From positions 1 through 16,472 of the forward strand of contig CALHDP010000013.1 in NCBI GenBank assembly GCA_938023085.1: a stretch of 16,472 bases of DNA, read 5' to 3'. The notes beneath the pieces were generated by a model, which was given only the letters and a program-made list of their open reading frames with translations, had not been told where the DNA came from and made no database searches. The stretch comes from an uncultured Collinsella sp. (GTDB lineage: Bacteria; Actinomycetota; Coriobacteriia; Coriobacteriales; Coriobacteriaceae). Positions 1 through 8,421 of this stretch are shown here, piece after piece (position 1 is the first letter of the stretch; the number at the start of each line of letters is the position of its first letter). Made by a program: the position numbers and the translations under genes.

Positions 1-57
1 GGGTGGTTTCTGATGCGGCGCGCTGCGCGCCCCGCACAGGCTAAAGCCTTTAATAAA

Positions 58-83
58 AAAACCGCCCCGTATGGAGCGGTTTT
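58..83 (-). terminator. Intrinsic terminator of the homocysteine methyltransferase unit
   Basis: Read on the minus strand, AAAACCGC pairs with GCGGTTTT around a short loop, with one mismatch inside the stem (A75 opposite C66), and a run of seven T residues follows. It lies a few bases beyond the stop codon of the minus-strand methyltransferase gene. Short A/T ends on both arms mean it could also stop plus-strand transcripts, but the longer T-run favours the minus direction. The stem resembles the pepT terminator at 2808-2848. Confidence 0.85.
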
Positions 84-88
84 GCCCT

Positions 89-982
89 TTATATATCGAG
101 CGCCTCGGCCATCGCTGCCGTAGTGATTGCCGTGGTTCCACAGCAACTGCCCACCATTGCGGCGCCGGCATGTCTCCATTCGATGCATGCGCGCGCGAAA
201 GCTTCGGGATTCTCGTGCCATACGGGGCCATCCTGAGTCTGGACCGGATCGCCCACGTTGGGACGCACCGTAACGGGAGTAGTCGCCGATGCAACCATCC
301 TGGGCACCGCCGCATTCGCGGCCGCAAGCGAACAGCAATTAACACCAACCGAGTTTGCGCCGTGTTTTTCGGCGTACAAAACGGCTGCCTCGATGTTGAG
401 GCCATCGCCCAGCAGGTCGCCTTTATCGTCAACGACAAAACTCACCAGAACAGGCATGCCGTCGGCGGCATCTCGGGCGCCGGCAAGCATGGGCTGCAGA
501 TTACGGATAGACGTCACCGTCTCGATCAGCAGACCGTCAACACCAGCATTGAGCAAGGCGTGCGCCTGTTCGCGCGCAATGCCGCGGATTTCACGATACT
601 CGACAGAGTCCTCGGCAAACCACTCAATACCGATCGGGCCCATCGAGCCCAGCAGTAGCTGAGGGTGCGCCTGGCGGGCATCGTCGACGGCCCCGCGATT
701 GACCTCCGCCACGGACGGCGCAATCTGGTCGTGCTTGAGGGCATAGCTCGATGCCTGAAAGGTATTGGTAATGAGCACCTGCGCGCCGGCGGCGACATAC
801 AAGCGATGGATACGAGAAACGGTCTGCGGCTCTGCCAGATTCCAAAACGCCGGTGGAATGTCGGCGGCATCGTACTCACTCAACAAAACACTGCCCATGG
901 GGCCCTGCGCCAACAAGGTCTCGCTCGACAAGCGGCGCGTAAGTTCCTCGGCACCAAAGCGGTTGTAATAACTCGTATCCAT
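89..982 (-). CDS. Homocysteine S-methyltransferase family protein (zinc-type)
   Basis: A 297-residue single-domain protein that probably transfers a methyl group to homocysteine to make methionine in the cytoplasm. The fold signature runs the whole length: an N-terminal GPMGS loop (27-31), ITNTF (71-75), then the cysteines that bind the catalytic zinc in this family, GVNCC (203-207) and GSCCGTT (278-284). The motif set (AGAQVLITNTF, PNVG, GSCCGTT) resembles the N-terminal domain of MetH as much as stand-alone MmuM. The methyl donor (S-methylmethionine, SAM or methyl-folate with a partner) cannot be told from sequence, so no symbol is given. ATG start with GGGA about six bases upstream. It starts 10 bp after the stop of the upstream metalloregulator gene, so the two are almost certainly co-transcribed, which suggests metal-responsive expression. 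A strong terminator follows. Length is normal for the family and no key residue is missing. Confidence 0.88.
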   Translation of the reverse strand: MDTSYYNRFGAEELTRRLSSETLLAQGPMGSVLLSEYDAADIPPAFWNLAEPQTVSRIHRLYVAAGAQVLITNTFQASSYALKHDQIAPSVAEVNRGAVDDARQAHPQLLLGSMGPIGIEWFAEDSVEYREIRGIAREQAHALLNAGVDGLLIETVTSIRNLQPMLAGARDAADGMPVLVSFVVDDKGDLLGDGLNIEAAVLYAEKHGANSVGVNCCSLAAANAAVPRMVASATTPVTVRPNVGDPVQTQDGPVWHENPEAFARACIEWRHAGAAMVGSCCGTTAITTAAMAEALDI

Positions 983-992
983 ATATATCCCG

Positions 993-1415
993 CTATTCCT
1001 CGACGCTGATTCCCTGCTTTTCGAGATAGGCGAGCCAGCGGCTCATCGTGTCCTCGGATAGCGCATGCTCCATCATGCAGGCCTCGGAATCGGCTCGCTC
1101 AAATTCGACACCGAGCTCCTGAACCAAAAACGTGCGGATGAGGCGATGACGGTACCAGATAGCCGCGCCAACCTCGCGGCCGCGATCGGTCAGGATCACC
1201 TTGCCGTAGTGCGATTGCTCGACAAGCTCGGATGCCTTGAGAGCCGAAACCGCTTTATTGACCGATGCCTTGGAGACGCCAAGGCGCTGCGCGATGTCGA
1301 CCGATCGAACGCCGTTGGTTTCCCCCTCTTCGCTTTCAATGCGAACCATGCACTCCAAGTAGTCTTCGTTCGCCACCGTCAGATGTAGTTCGCGCGAGCT
1401 ATTTGTCGTATCCAT
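993..1415 (-). CDS. DtxR/MntR-family metal-dependent transcriptional regulator
   Basis: A 140-residue DNA-binding protein with an N-terminal winged helix (about 15-80; recognition region near GVSKASVNKAVSALK, 46-60) and a metal-binding/dimerisation half. Alignment by eye to MntR and DtxR gives candidate ligands D18, E21, H90 (YRHRL), C113, E116 and H117 (EACMMEH). D18 and E21 match MntR D8 and E11, while C113 sits where DtxR has Cys102 and MntR has Glu99, so the ligand set is mixed and the metal (Mn, Fe or Zn) is uncertain. There is no C-terminal SH3-like domain, as in short MntR-type proteins. I chose the ATG at 1415 because GGGACGGAAG lies just upstream; an in-frame ATG at 1436 would add seven residues but has no ribosome binding site. 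It heads a two-gene unit with the methyltransferase and is divergent from pepT. A perfect palindrome near its promoter may be its own operator. Confidence 0.87.
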   Translation of the reverse strand: MDTTNSSRELHLTVANEDYLECMVRIESEEGETNGVRSVDIAQRLGVSKASVNKAVSALKASELVEQSHYGKVILTDRGREVGAAIWYRHRLIRTFLVQELGVEFERADSEACMMEHALSEDTMSRWLAYLEKQGISVEE

Positions 1416-1446
1416 GATCTTCCGTCCCTTCTGCATTCAATGGCTG

Positions 1447-1452
1447 ATTCTA
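1447..1452 (-). promoter_or_regulatory. Putative -10 element of the metalloregulator operon
   Basis: On the minus strand the hexamer reads TAGAAT, five of six matches to the sigma-70 consensus TATAAT, about 31 bases from the chosen start codon. No good -35 hexamer is visible. The place where one would lie falls on the palindrome at 1469-1488, compatible with a repressor competing with RNA polymerase. The assignment rests on sequence resemblance only. Confidence 0.45.
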
Positions 1453-1468
1453 CCCCATCCAAGCGTCG

Positions 1469-1488
1469 CGGTATGCCGTGGCATACCG
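1469..1488. promoter_or_regulatory. Perfect 9-2-9 palindrome, candidate operator between divergent genes
   Basis: CGGTATGCC and GGCATACCG are exact inverted repeats around a GT centre. The element lies in the short divergent region between the metalloregulator and pepT, upstream of a -10-like hexamer on each side. Its length and symmetry suit a dimeric winged-helix repressor. The adjacent DtxR/MntR-type protein is the obvious candidate binder, but the motif is not one I can match to a published box, so the partner is inference. Confidence 0.6.
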
Positions 1489-1497
1489 TGCTAGAGT
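1489..1497 (+). promoter_or_regulatory. Putative extended -10 promoter of pepT
   Basis: The sequence TGCTAGAGT fits an extended -10 (TG, one base, then TAGAGT), 38 bases before the chosen pepT ATG. There is no convincing -35, which extended -10 promoters can tolerate. It directly abuts the 1469-1488 palindrome, so a bound repressor would block it. Confidence 0.4.
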
Positions 1498-1535
1498 TCT
1501 TGTTGCACACGACGACCAAGATTGGAGCGGTCTTT

Positions 1536-2783
1536 ATGGAAAACACCACCACGAACCCCGATGTCCTCGAGCGCTTTTTGCGCTACGTCCAGATCAACAC
1601 GCAGTCCGAGGATGCAAACTGCGACCAGGTACCCTCGAGCGCCGTTCAGTTTGACCTTGCCAACGTGCTGGCTGAAGAGCTGCGCGAGCTTGGTGCGGAA
1701 GATGCCCACGTGACCGAGCACGCCTATGTCTGCGCGCATATCCCCGCAAGTGCGGGCGCTGAGGACAAGCCCGCCCTGGGCCTGATCGCCCATCTCGACA
1801 CCACCGAAGTTGCACCGGGTGCCGGCGTGAAACCGCACATCGTACACTACGAAGGCGGCGACCTGGTCTGCGGCACGGTTGACGGTAAGCCCGTTGCCAT
1901 GAGTACCGCCAAGCTTCCCGCCCTGAACGACCTCGCAGGTGAGGACCTGGTCTGCAGCGATGGCACCACGCTGCTGGGCGCGGACGACAAGGCAGGCGTC
2001 GCCGAGATCATGTCGCTTGTCGCGCGTATCGCTCAGGACCCTTCTCTGCCCCATCCCGCACTCGGCATTTGCTTCTGCCCTGACGAGGAGATCGGCCACG
2101 GAGCCGAGCTGTTGGATATCGATACCTTTGGCTGCAAGTACGCCTACACGGTCGACGGCGGCCCCATCGGCGAGCTGGAGTGGGAGTGCTTTAACGCCGC
2201 CGAGGCGACCGTCCGCTTTGAGGGCCAGTCCATCCACCCGGGCGACGCCAAGGGCCGTATGGTCAACGCAGGCAATCTGTTCTGCGACTTCAACGCGTTG
2301 CTCCCCTACGCGCAGCGCCCGGAGTATACGGAAGGCTACGAGGGCTTTTATCACCTTGAGGGTGTATCTGCGACCGTCGATCACGCCACAGCGCGCTATA
2401 TCGTCCGCGACCATGACGCCGCCAAGTTCCAGCAGAAACTCGACCTTATTGATGCCGCTGCCTCGATGCTCAACCAGCGTCTGGGTGAGGAGCGCGTGAC
2501 GGTCGAGATTAAGCAGCAGTATCGAAATATGGCCGAGATCGTTCGTGACTATCCCGAGCTTATTGATGTTGCCAAGGAAGCCTACCTTGCCTGCGGCGTT
2601 GAGCCCCAAGTGCTGCCAATTCGTGGCGGCACCGACGGCGCCCAGCTGTCGTTCCGCGGTCTGCCCTGCCCCAACCTTTCCACCGGCGGCTATTGCTACC
2701 ACGGCGTCAACGAGTTCGTCCCGGTCAGTTCGCTCGTCAAGATGACCGACGTCCTGCAGGAGCTCATCGCCCGCTTTGCATAG
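1536..2783 (+). CDS. pepT: Peptidase T (tripeptide aminopeptidase)
   Basis: A 415-residue cytoplasmic M20-family di-zinc aminopeptidase that removes the N-terminal residue of tripeptides in peptide utilisation. Metal and catalytic motifs are all visible: AHLDTT (H86, D88), GADDKAG (148-154, bridging Asp), CPDEEIG (181-187, general-base Glu and zinc Glu), YTVDGG (204-209), the HPG of the dimerisation lid (234-236), GGTDGAQ (364-370) and CYHG near the C-terminus (H389). The length matches PepT (about 410). The frame is open for 32 more codons upstream, but the ATG at 1536 has GGAG eight bases before it and yields the standard PepT beginning, so the longer form is rejected. It is the only plus-strand gene here, single-gene, divergent from the metalloregulator and closed by a strong terminator. 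The intergenic palindrome may control it. Confidence 0.95.
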   Translation: MENTTTNPDVLERFLRYVQINTQSEDANCDQVPSSAVQFDLANVLAEELRELGAEDAHVTEHAYVCAHIPASAGAEDKPALGLIAHLDTTEVAPGAGVKPHIVHYEGGDLVCGTVDGKPVAMSTAKLPALNDLAGEDLVCSDGTTLLGADDKAGVAEIMSLVARIAQDPSLPHPALGICFCPDEEIGHGAELLDIDTFGCKYAYTVDGGPIGELEWECFNAAEATVRFEGQSIHPGDAKGRMVNAGNLFCDFNALLPYAQRPEYTEGYEGFYHLEGVSATVDHATARYIVRDHDAAKFQQKLDLIDAAASMLNQRLGEERVTVEIKQQYRNMAEIVRDYPELIDVAKEAYLACGVEPQVLPIRGGTDGAQLSFRGLPCPNLSTGGYCYHGVNEFVPVSSLVKMTDVLQELIARFA

Positions 2784-2807
2784 GGAACTCGAACAATCTA
2801 GGTAAGC

Positions 2808-2848
2808 AAAACCGCCCCGTCCTCAAAACCGAGAACGGGGCGGTTTTT
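2808..2848 (+). terminator. Intrinsic terminator of pepT
   Basis: A 13-bp perfect stem (AAAACCGCCCCGT with ACGGGGCGGTTTT) surrounds a 14-nt loop and ends in five T residues, 25 bases after the pepT stop. A four-T run on the other strand means it may also act in reverse. Confidence 0.92.
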
Positions 2849-2902
2849 GGTGCAAGGGGAGTAGTCAGCACCGCAGGTTGAGCCAACGTCAGCGAGCGAT
2901 GT

Positions 2903-2989
2903 CCAAGGCGAACAAGTTGGCATGAAAAAGGCAGGGCATTGACCTTCTGGTCATGCCCTGCCTTTTGAATGACAAATTGTTCGCCTTGG
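2903..2989. repeat. 87-nt near-perfect palindrome in the pepT/LCP intergenic region
   Basis: The two arms (2903-2944 and 2949-2989) match at 37 of 41 aligned positions with one bulged T. They consist of an outer 13-bp perfect block (CCAAGGCGAACAA), a partly matched 10-nt middle and an inner 18-bp block, with a TTCT loop. The inner block works as a terminator, but the outer arms far exceed what termination needs. It may be a dispersed palindromic repeat or non-autonomous element; I see no flanking target duplication. Confidence 0.8.
2926..2966 (-). terminator. Intrinsic terminator of the murA-LCP unit
   Basis: The core stem (AAAAGGCAGGGCAT-GACC with its complement, one bulged T) has a TTCT loop. 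It ends on the minus strand in five T residues and on the plus strand in four. It lies about 70 bases beyond the stop of the minus-strand LCP gene and is well placed to end convergent transcripts from both sides. It is the inner part of the larger palindrome at 2903-2989. Confidence 0.8.
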
Positions 2990-3010
2990 GCGGCGCGCAG
3001 CGTCAAGCCG

Positions 3011-3036
3011 TTACGGCGTTTGGTAAAACGCCGTAA
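3011..3036. repeat. Perfect 11-bp hairpin directly after the LCP stop codon
   Basis: TTACGGCGTTT and AAACGCCGTAA form a perfect stem with a four-base GGTA loop, one base beyond the LCP stop codon. There is no long T-run, so it is more likely a 3'-end stabilising structure or accessory to the terminator at 2926-2966 than a terminator by itself. Confidence 0.7.
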
Positions 3037-3037
3037 C

Positions 3038-4273
3038 TTAGTAGTTGGCCTCGTAGCCGTTGCCGTCGCCGGTGGGCTCTTCGTAGTAGTCCGAATCGCT
3101 CGAATCGCTTGAGTCATCGGAATCGTCAGAGCTGACCGATGAGGTTGCGGTACCGTTTGCGTAGTCGTCAGACGTGTTGTTGTTCAGGTCGCCGATCGTA
3201 GAGCTGGAACCGTCGGAAAGACCCATGGTGTTGGGACCCTTGGGATCCTTGCCGGCATCGACGCGCTCCATCATTTCCTTGAGCTCGTCCTCGTAGACAA
3301 AGACGTAGCTCACACCGTCGATCATGGTGCTGTCGTCGGCGTACGAGGGCAGGTTGGCCGAGTAGATACCGTCGACATCCATACCGCGCATGGCGTTGAC
3401 CGTAGCCACGATATCCTGAACGCTCATATCGGTTACGAGCATATCGGACAGCGAATTAACCAGGCCAAAAATCTTCGTGGCATCGAAGTTATTGAGAATC
3501 TGGTTGGCAAGGGCGCCAAGCACCTGACGCTGGTGGCGCATGCGCGTGTAATCGCCGTCGGCATAGGTGTAGCGGCAGCGGGCATAGGTAAGGGCGGTGG
3601 CACCGTCCATATGCTGCTGGCCAGCGGTAATCTTAATATCCAGGTGCTCGGGGTCGTCAACATCATCGGTTGCGTTAATGTCGATACCGCCAACCGAATC
3701 AATCAGTGCCTGCATACCGTCGAAGCTGACCTCGGCATAGTGGGAAATCTGAACACCGCACAGCTCGTTGACCGCCTCGACCATGGCCTCGGCGCCGCCA
3801 ACGGTATGGCAGGCGTTGATCTTCATGGTCTCGCCCTTGTACTCGACCTTGGTGTCGCGCGGAACGGAAATGAGCGTCGCCTGCTTTTGCGTGGGGTCGA
3901 TGCGTGCCAGGATAATCGAGTCGGCACGATACGTATCCTCGCCCGGACGGCCGTCGGTGCCAAGAAGCAGCACGTAGAACGGATCCTTTGCCTCATCGGT
4001 GTCAACCAGAACCCGACGCAGATTGTCGGTAATGACATTAGAATCGCCGAGCTTGCCCATAATGGTGGCAAACCACAGGCCGGCAGCGGTAGTGGCACTC
4101 AGCAGCACGCCAAGCACGACAATGAGCGCGACGTGACGAATCGTGTGGCTACGACGACGTTGGCGAGCGCGCTCGGAATAGCGAGCCACGTTATCGCGAC
4201 TGTAGATCTTGGCCTGCGCACCAGTTGAGGGTCTTCGGGCGGTGGTATCCGCGAGGGGCTTTTTATTAAACAT
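3038..4273 (-). CDS. LCP (LytR-CpsA-Psr) family cell-wall glycopolymer ligase
   Basis: A 411-residue membrane-anchored protein of the family that transfers lipid-linked glycopolymers onto peptidoglycan (or glycoproteins) on the outer face of the membrane. A basic cytoplasmic N-terminus (to about 46) precedes one transmembrane helix (about 47-71). The LCP domain follows with LLLGTDGRPGED (D107), ADSIILARID, ISVPRDT (R139), the SFDGMQALIDSVGGIDI core and YARCRYTYADGDYTRMRHQRQ with its conserved arginines (R232, R234, R244). The last 65 or so residues are a low-complexity Ser/Asp/Asn/Gly tail that is probably disordered. The ATG at 4273 has AGG seven bases upstream; an in-frame TTG two codons earlier lies too close to that site. 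It starts 12 bases after murA stops, so the two are one unit. The exact glycopolymer acceptor is unknown. Confidence 0.92.
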   Translation of the reverse strand: MFNKKPLADTTARRPSTGAQAKIYSRDNVARYSERARQRRRSHTIRHVALIVVLGVLLSATTAAGLWFATIMGKLGDSNVITDNLRRVLVDTDEAKDPFYVLLLGTDGRPGEDTYRADSIILARIDPTQKQATLISVPRDTKVEYKGETMKINACHTVGGAEAMVEAVNELCGVQISHYAEVSFDGMQALIDSVGGIDINATDDVDDPEHLDIKITAGQQHMDGATALTYARCRYTYADGDYTRMRHQRQVLGALANQILNNFDATKIFGLVNSLSDMLVTDMSVQDIVATVNAMRGMDVDGIYSANLPSYADDSTMIDGVSYVFVYEDELKEMMERVDAGKDPKGPNTMGLSDGSSSTIGDLNNNTSDDYANGTATSSVSSDDSDDSSDSSDSDYYEEPTGDGNGYEANY

Positions 4274-4285
4274 AGGCAACCTGTA

Positions 4286-5569
4286 TTAGTAGATGACGGG
4301 ATCGGGGACGGTAGCATGCTCGACATGCGCGCCGAGCGCCTGCAGCTTTTCGACAAACTGCTCGTAGCCGCGCTTGATGTGATGGATGGCCGAAACCTCG
4401 GTCGTCCCGTCGGCGATCAAGCCCGCTACGACGAGGGCCGCTCCGCCACGCAGATCGGGCGAGGTAACCTGTGCGCCCGAGAAGCCCCTGACGCCATGAA
4501 TCATGGCATGATGGCTCTCGATACGAATGTCGGCACCCATGCGCACCAGCTCAGAGGCAAACATAAAGCGATTCTCGAAGATGTTCTCGGTGATAACGGA
4601 GCTACCGTCGGCAAGGGCGGAGAGTACCATAATCTGCGCCTGCATGTCCGTCGGGAAGCCGGGGAACGGAAGCGTCTGGATGTCGACCGGCTTGATGCGC
4701 TCGGCACGGTTCACATGGACGCCATCCTCGACGCGCTCGCAGTCGATACCCATGAGCTCCATCTTCTTGAGCACCATGCCCAAGTGAATGGGGCAAAAGC
4801 CCGTGACATCGACACCGCGATCGTCGGCCATCAACGCACCGGCAACGATAAAGGTACCGGCCTCGATGCGGTCGCCTACTACGCGATGGGTAACAGGATG
4901 GAGCTCTTCCACGCCTTCGATAGTCACGACGGGCGTGCCGGCGCCAACAATCTTGGCGCCCATCTCGTTGAGCATGTTGGCGAGATCGACGATCTCGGGC
5001 TCGCGGGCGGCATTGTCGATAACCGTGGTACCCTGCGCGCGCACGGATGCCATAATGAGGTTCTCGGTCGCACCGACACTGGCAAACTCGAGCGTGACGG
5101 TGGTACCGCGCAGACCTTGGGGCGCATTAGCGTTGATGTAACCGTGGGCGGTATCGAACTCAACGCCCAGGGCCTCAAGACCAAGAATGTGCATATCGAT
5201 CTTGCGAGCACCCAGGTTGCAGCCGCCCGGCATGGCGATCTTGGCGCGATGGAAGCGGCCCAGCAGGGGTCCCATGACGGCGGTGGAAGCACGCATCTTA
5301 GCGACGAGCTCGTAGGGGGCCTCCCAAGAATCGACCTGAGAGGTATCAATCTCGAGCGTGTGCTCGTCGAGAACATCGATCGTAGCGCCCATGCCCTTGA
5401 GCACCTTGCCCATCACGTGGACATCGGAAATATCGGGCACGTTCTGCAGCGTCGTTTTGCCCGGCGCCAGAAGCGTTGCCGCCATGAGTTTGAGTGCGGA
5501 GTTCTTGGCGCCCGAAACGGGCACGGAGCCTCCGATGGCGTGGCCACCCTCAACGCGGATAATATCCAA
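4286..5569 (-). CDS. murA: UDP-N-acetylglucosamine 1-carboxyvinyltransferase
   Basis: A 427-residue cytoplasmic enzyme that adds enolpyruvate from PEP to UDP-GlcNAc, the first committed step of peptidoglycan synthesis. Diagnostic residues are present: SGAKNSALK with K22 and N23, the catalytic loop PGGCNLGARKIDMH with Cys117 (the residue fosfomycin alkylates; Asp there would give resistance), FPTDMQAQ with the active-site Asp, and the C-terminal KRGYEQFVEKLQALGA. The start codon is TTG at 5569, preceded by AGGG; no ATG fits, and the first residues give the expected MDIIRVEGG. It follows the ATP synthase operon, as murAA does in some Firmicutes, but a 15-bp hairpin terminator ends 19 bp before its start codon, so expression depends on read-through or on a promoter inside the atpC end. 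LCP lies 12 bp downstream. Confidence 0.96.
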   Translation of the reverse strand: MDIIRVEGGHAIGGSVPVSGAKNSALKLMAATLLAPGKTTLQNVPDISDVHVMGKVLKGMGATIDVLDEHTLEIDTSQVDSWEAPYELVAKMRASTAVMGPLLGRFHRAKIAMPGGCNLGARKIDMHILGLEALGVEFDTAHGYINANAPQGLRGTTVTLEFASVGATENLIMASVRAQGTTVIDNAAREPEIVDLANMLNEMGAKIVGAGTPVVTIEGVEELHPVTHRVVGDRIEAGTFIVAGALMADDRGVDVTGFCPIHLGMVLKKMELMGIDCERVEDGVHVNRAERIKPVDIQTLPFPGFPTDMQAQIMVLSALADGSSVITENIFENRFMFASELVRMGADIRIESHHAMIHGVRGFSGAQVTSPDLRGGAALVVAGLIADGTTEVSAIHHIKRGYEQFVEKLQALGAHVEHATVPDPVIY

Positions 5570-5588
5570 GGTCTACCCTTTCAAAAAG

Positions 5589-5621
5589 CATGCCCGGGAT
5601 GGCTGAGCCATCCCGGGCATG
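5589..5621 (-). terminator. 15-bp perfect hairpin terminator between atpC and murA
   Basis: CATGCCCGGGATGGC and its exact complement enclose a three-base loop. On the minus strand the stem is followed by C then five T residues, a textbook intrinsic terminator for the ATP synthase operon. Only 19 bases lie between stem and the murA TTG, including the murA ribosome binding site AGGG, so the structure also sits in the murA leader and may limit read-through. Confidence 0.9.
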
Positions 5622-5657
5622 ATGTGTTCGCAAATGGTCGAACGCTAAATCGTTTGA

Positions 5658-6050
5658 CTATTGGGCAAGCTTGAGCTTACACCATGCGATTTCATTATAG
5701 AGGTAGGCGCGGCGTGCATCATCCTCCGACAAATTACCCAGCTTCTCTTCAAAACCTTGAATATCAGCTTTAAGCTTGTCGGCATCGACGGTCGCCAAAT
5801 CGCAAGCGCGCTCGGCGAGAACGGTCACGACATCGTCCGCAACCTGGGCATAGCCGCCGGCCACGGCAAACGTGTGGTCGACAGTGCCCATGGCCTTATC
5901 GGAAACGCGAACGTAACCGCGGTCGATCGTGCAGATCTCGCTGGAGTGAGCAGGCAGAACGCCAAACTCGCCATCCGTGGACGGAATCGACACAAACGCA
6001 GCGTCGCCCTCATAGGCGCAGCTCACGGGGCACACGATGCGGATACGCAT
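5658..6050 (-). CDS. atpC: F1Fo ATP synthase epsilon subunit
   Basis: A 130-residue central-stalk subunit that couples gamma rotation to the c-ring and can inhibit ATP hydrolysis. The N-terminal beta-sandwich (about 1-84) shows the family pattern IPSTDGEFGVLPAHSSEI (22-39) and the FAVAGGYAQV strand (61-70). The C-terminal two-helix hairpin (about 88-130) is rich in Lys and Glu. It is the last gene of the operon. Its ATG follows the atpD stop by three bases, so the ribosome binding site (AGG) lies over the atpD end and translation is probably coupled. Length is usual (about 130-140). Confidence 0.94.
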   Translation of the reverse strand: MRIRIVCPVSCAYEGDAAFVSIPSTDGEFGVLPAHSSEICTIDRGYVRVSDKAMGTVDHTFAVAGGYAQVADDVVTVLAERACDLATVDADKLKADIQGFEEKLGNLSEDDARRAYLYNEIAWCKLKLAQ

Positions 6051-6053
6051 AAC

Positions 6054-7507
<1,454 letters not shown>

Positions 7508-7508
<1 letters not shown>

Positions 7509-8416
7509 TACTGTTCCTCCAATGCTGAGGCTCCGCCGACGATCTCGTTAATCTCGGTCGTGATCGAAGCCTGGCGCACGCGACTATACGTGCGGGTAAG
7601 GGTCGAGATGATCGCGGTGGCGTTTTCCGTCGCGGAGTGCATGGCCTTGCGGCGTGCACCCTGCTCGGCAGCCGCCGAATCGATCAGGGCCTGGTAGATG
7701 ACCGTCAGGATATAAGACGGCACAAGCTTGCCGAGAACATGCTCGGGAGAGGGCACGAACTCGAACGTGGACGAGATGCGCTTAGGGGCGTCGGTCTCGT
7801 TCTTACGCGGACCGTGGGCCATAGCGATCATCTCGGGGTCGAGCGGCAACAGATGCTCGACGCGAAGCTCCTGATCCACGCGGTTCTTGGCGTGGTGGTA
7901 GACAAGCTCGACACGGTCAAGCTCACCGGCACGATACGCATCGCAGATATGAGAGGAGATCATGCGAGCCTGATTGAAATCGGGCTCAGAGGAGTTGCCC
8001 TCAAAGTGCATGACGACGTTTGCTCGGTCACGGAAATACGTGGCCGGCTTACGCCCGCACGCGATGATCTCGCACTCGATGCCGTCGTTCGCCCAAGAAG
8101 CGGCGAGCTTTTCGGCCGTGCGCTCCACCGTCGTATTGAAACCGCCGGCAAGACCGCGGTCCGAGGCAATAACGACAATCAGGCCATGCTTGACGCTCTC
8201 ATGCTTCTGCAGCATGGGATCGGTGCCCGAACAGGAGGCGTCGCCGGCGACCGTCAACATGACGTCGGTCAGCGCCTCCTTATAGGGCTCGGCCTGCTTG
8301 GAGCGATCGAGGGCACGACGGATCTTGGCCGTAGAGACCATCTCCATCGTGCGCGTGATCTGCTTGGTCGTGGTAACCGAGGAGATTCGCTTCTTAATGT
8401 CGCGAAGGTTGGCCAT
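7508..8416 (-). CDS. atpG: F1Fo ATP synthase gamma subunit
   Basis: The 302-residue rotor shaft of F1. N-terminal helix signature MANLRDIKKRISSVTTTKQITRTMEMVS (M1-S28, typical of gamma), then the Rossmann-like middle with ASDRGLAGGFN (84-94), and a long C-terminal helix with ARRKAMHSATENATAII (254-270). This is slightly longer than many bacterial gamma subunits (about 285), with extra length in the middle (PRKNETDAPKRISST). Its stop overlaps the atpD start; its own ATG lies five bases after the atpA stop. Confidence 0.97.
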
Positions 8417-8421
8417 GGGGC

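Noticed and set aside
1..57. Small GC-rich hairpins (13-37 and 38-49) at the left edge
   Set aside because: They may be the end of a gene to the left, but that gene is not in view and the stems are short or bulged.
1440..1535. A 32-codon N-terminal extension of peptidase T
   Set aside because: It has no ribosome binding site, runs through the palindrome and promoter region, and the family begins at the internal ATG at 1536.
4316..5674. A 452-codon plus-strand frame opposite murA
   Set aside because: Antisense shadow of murA with no recognisable motif.
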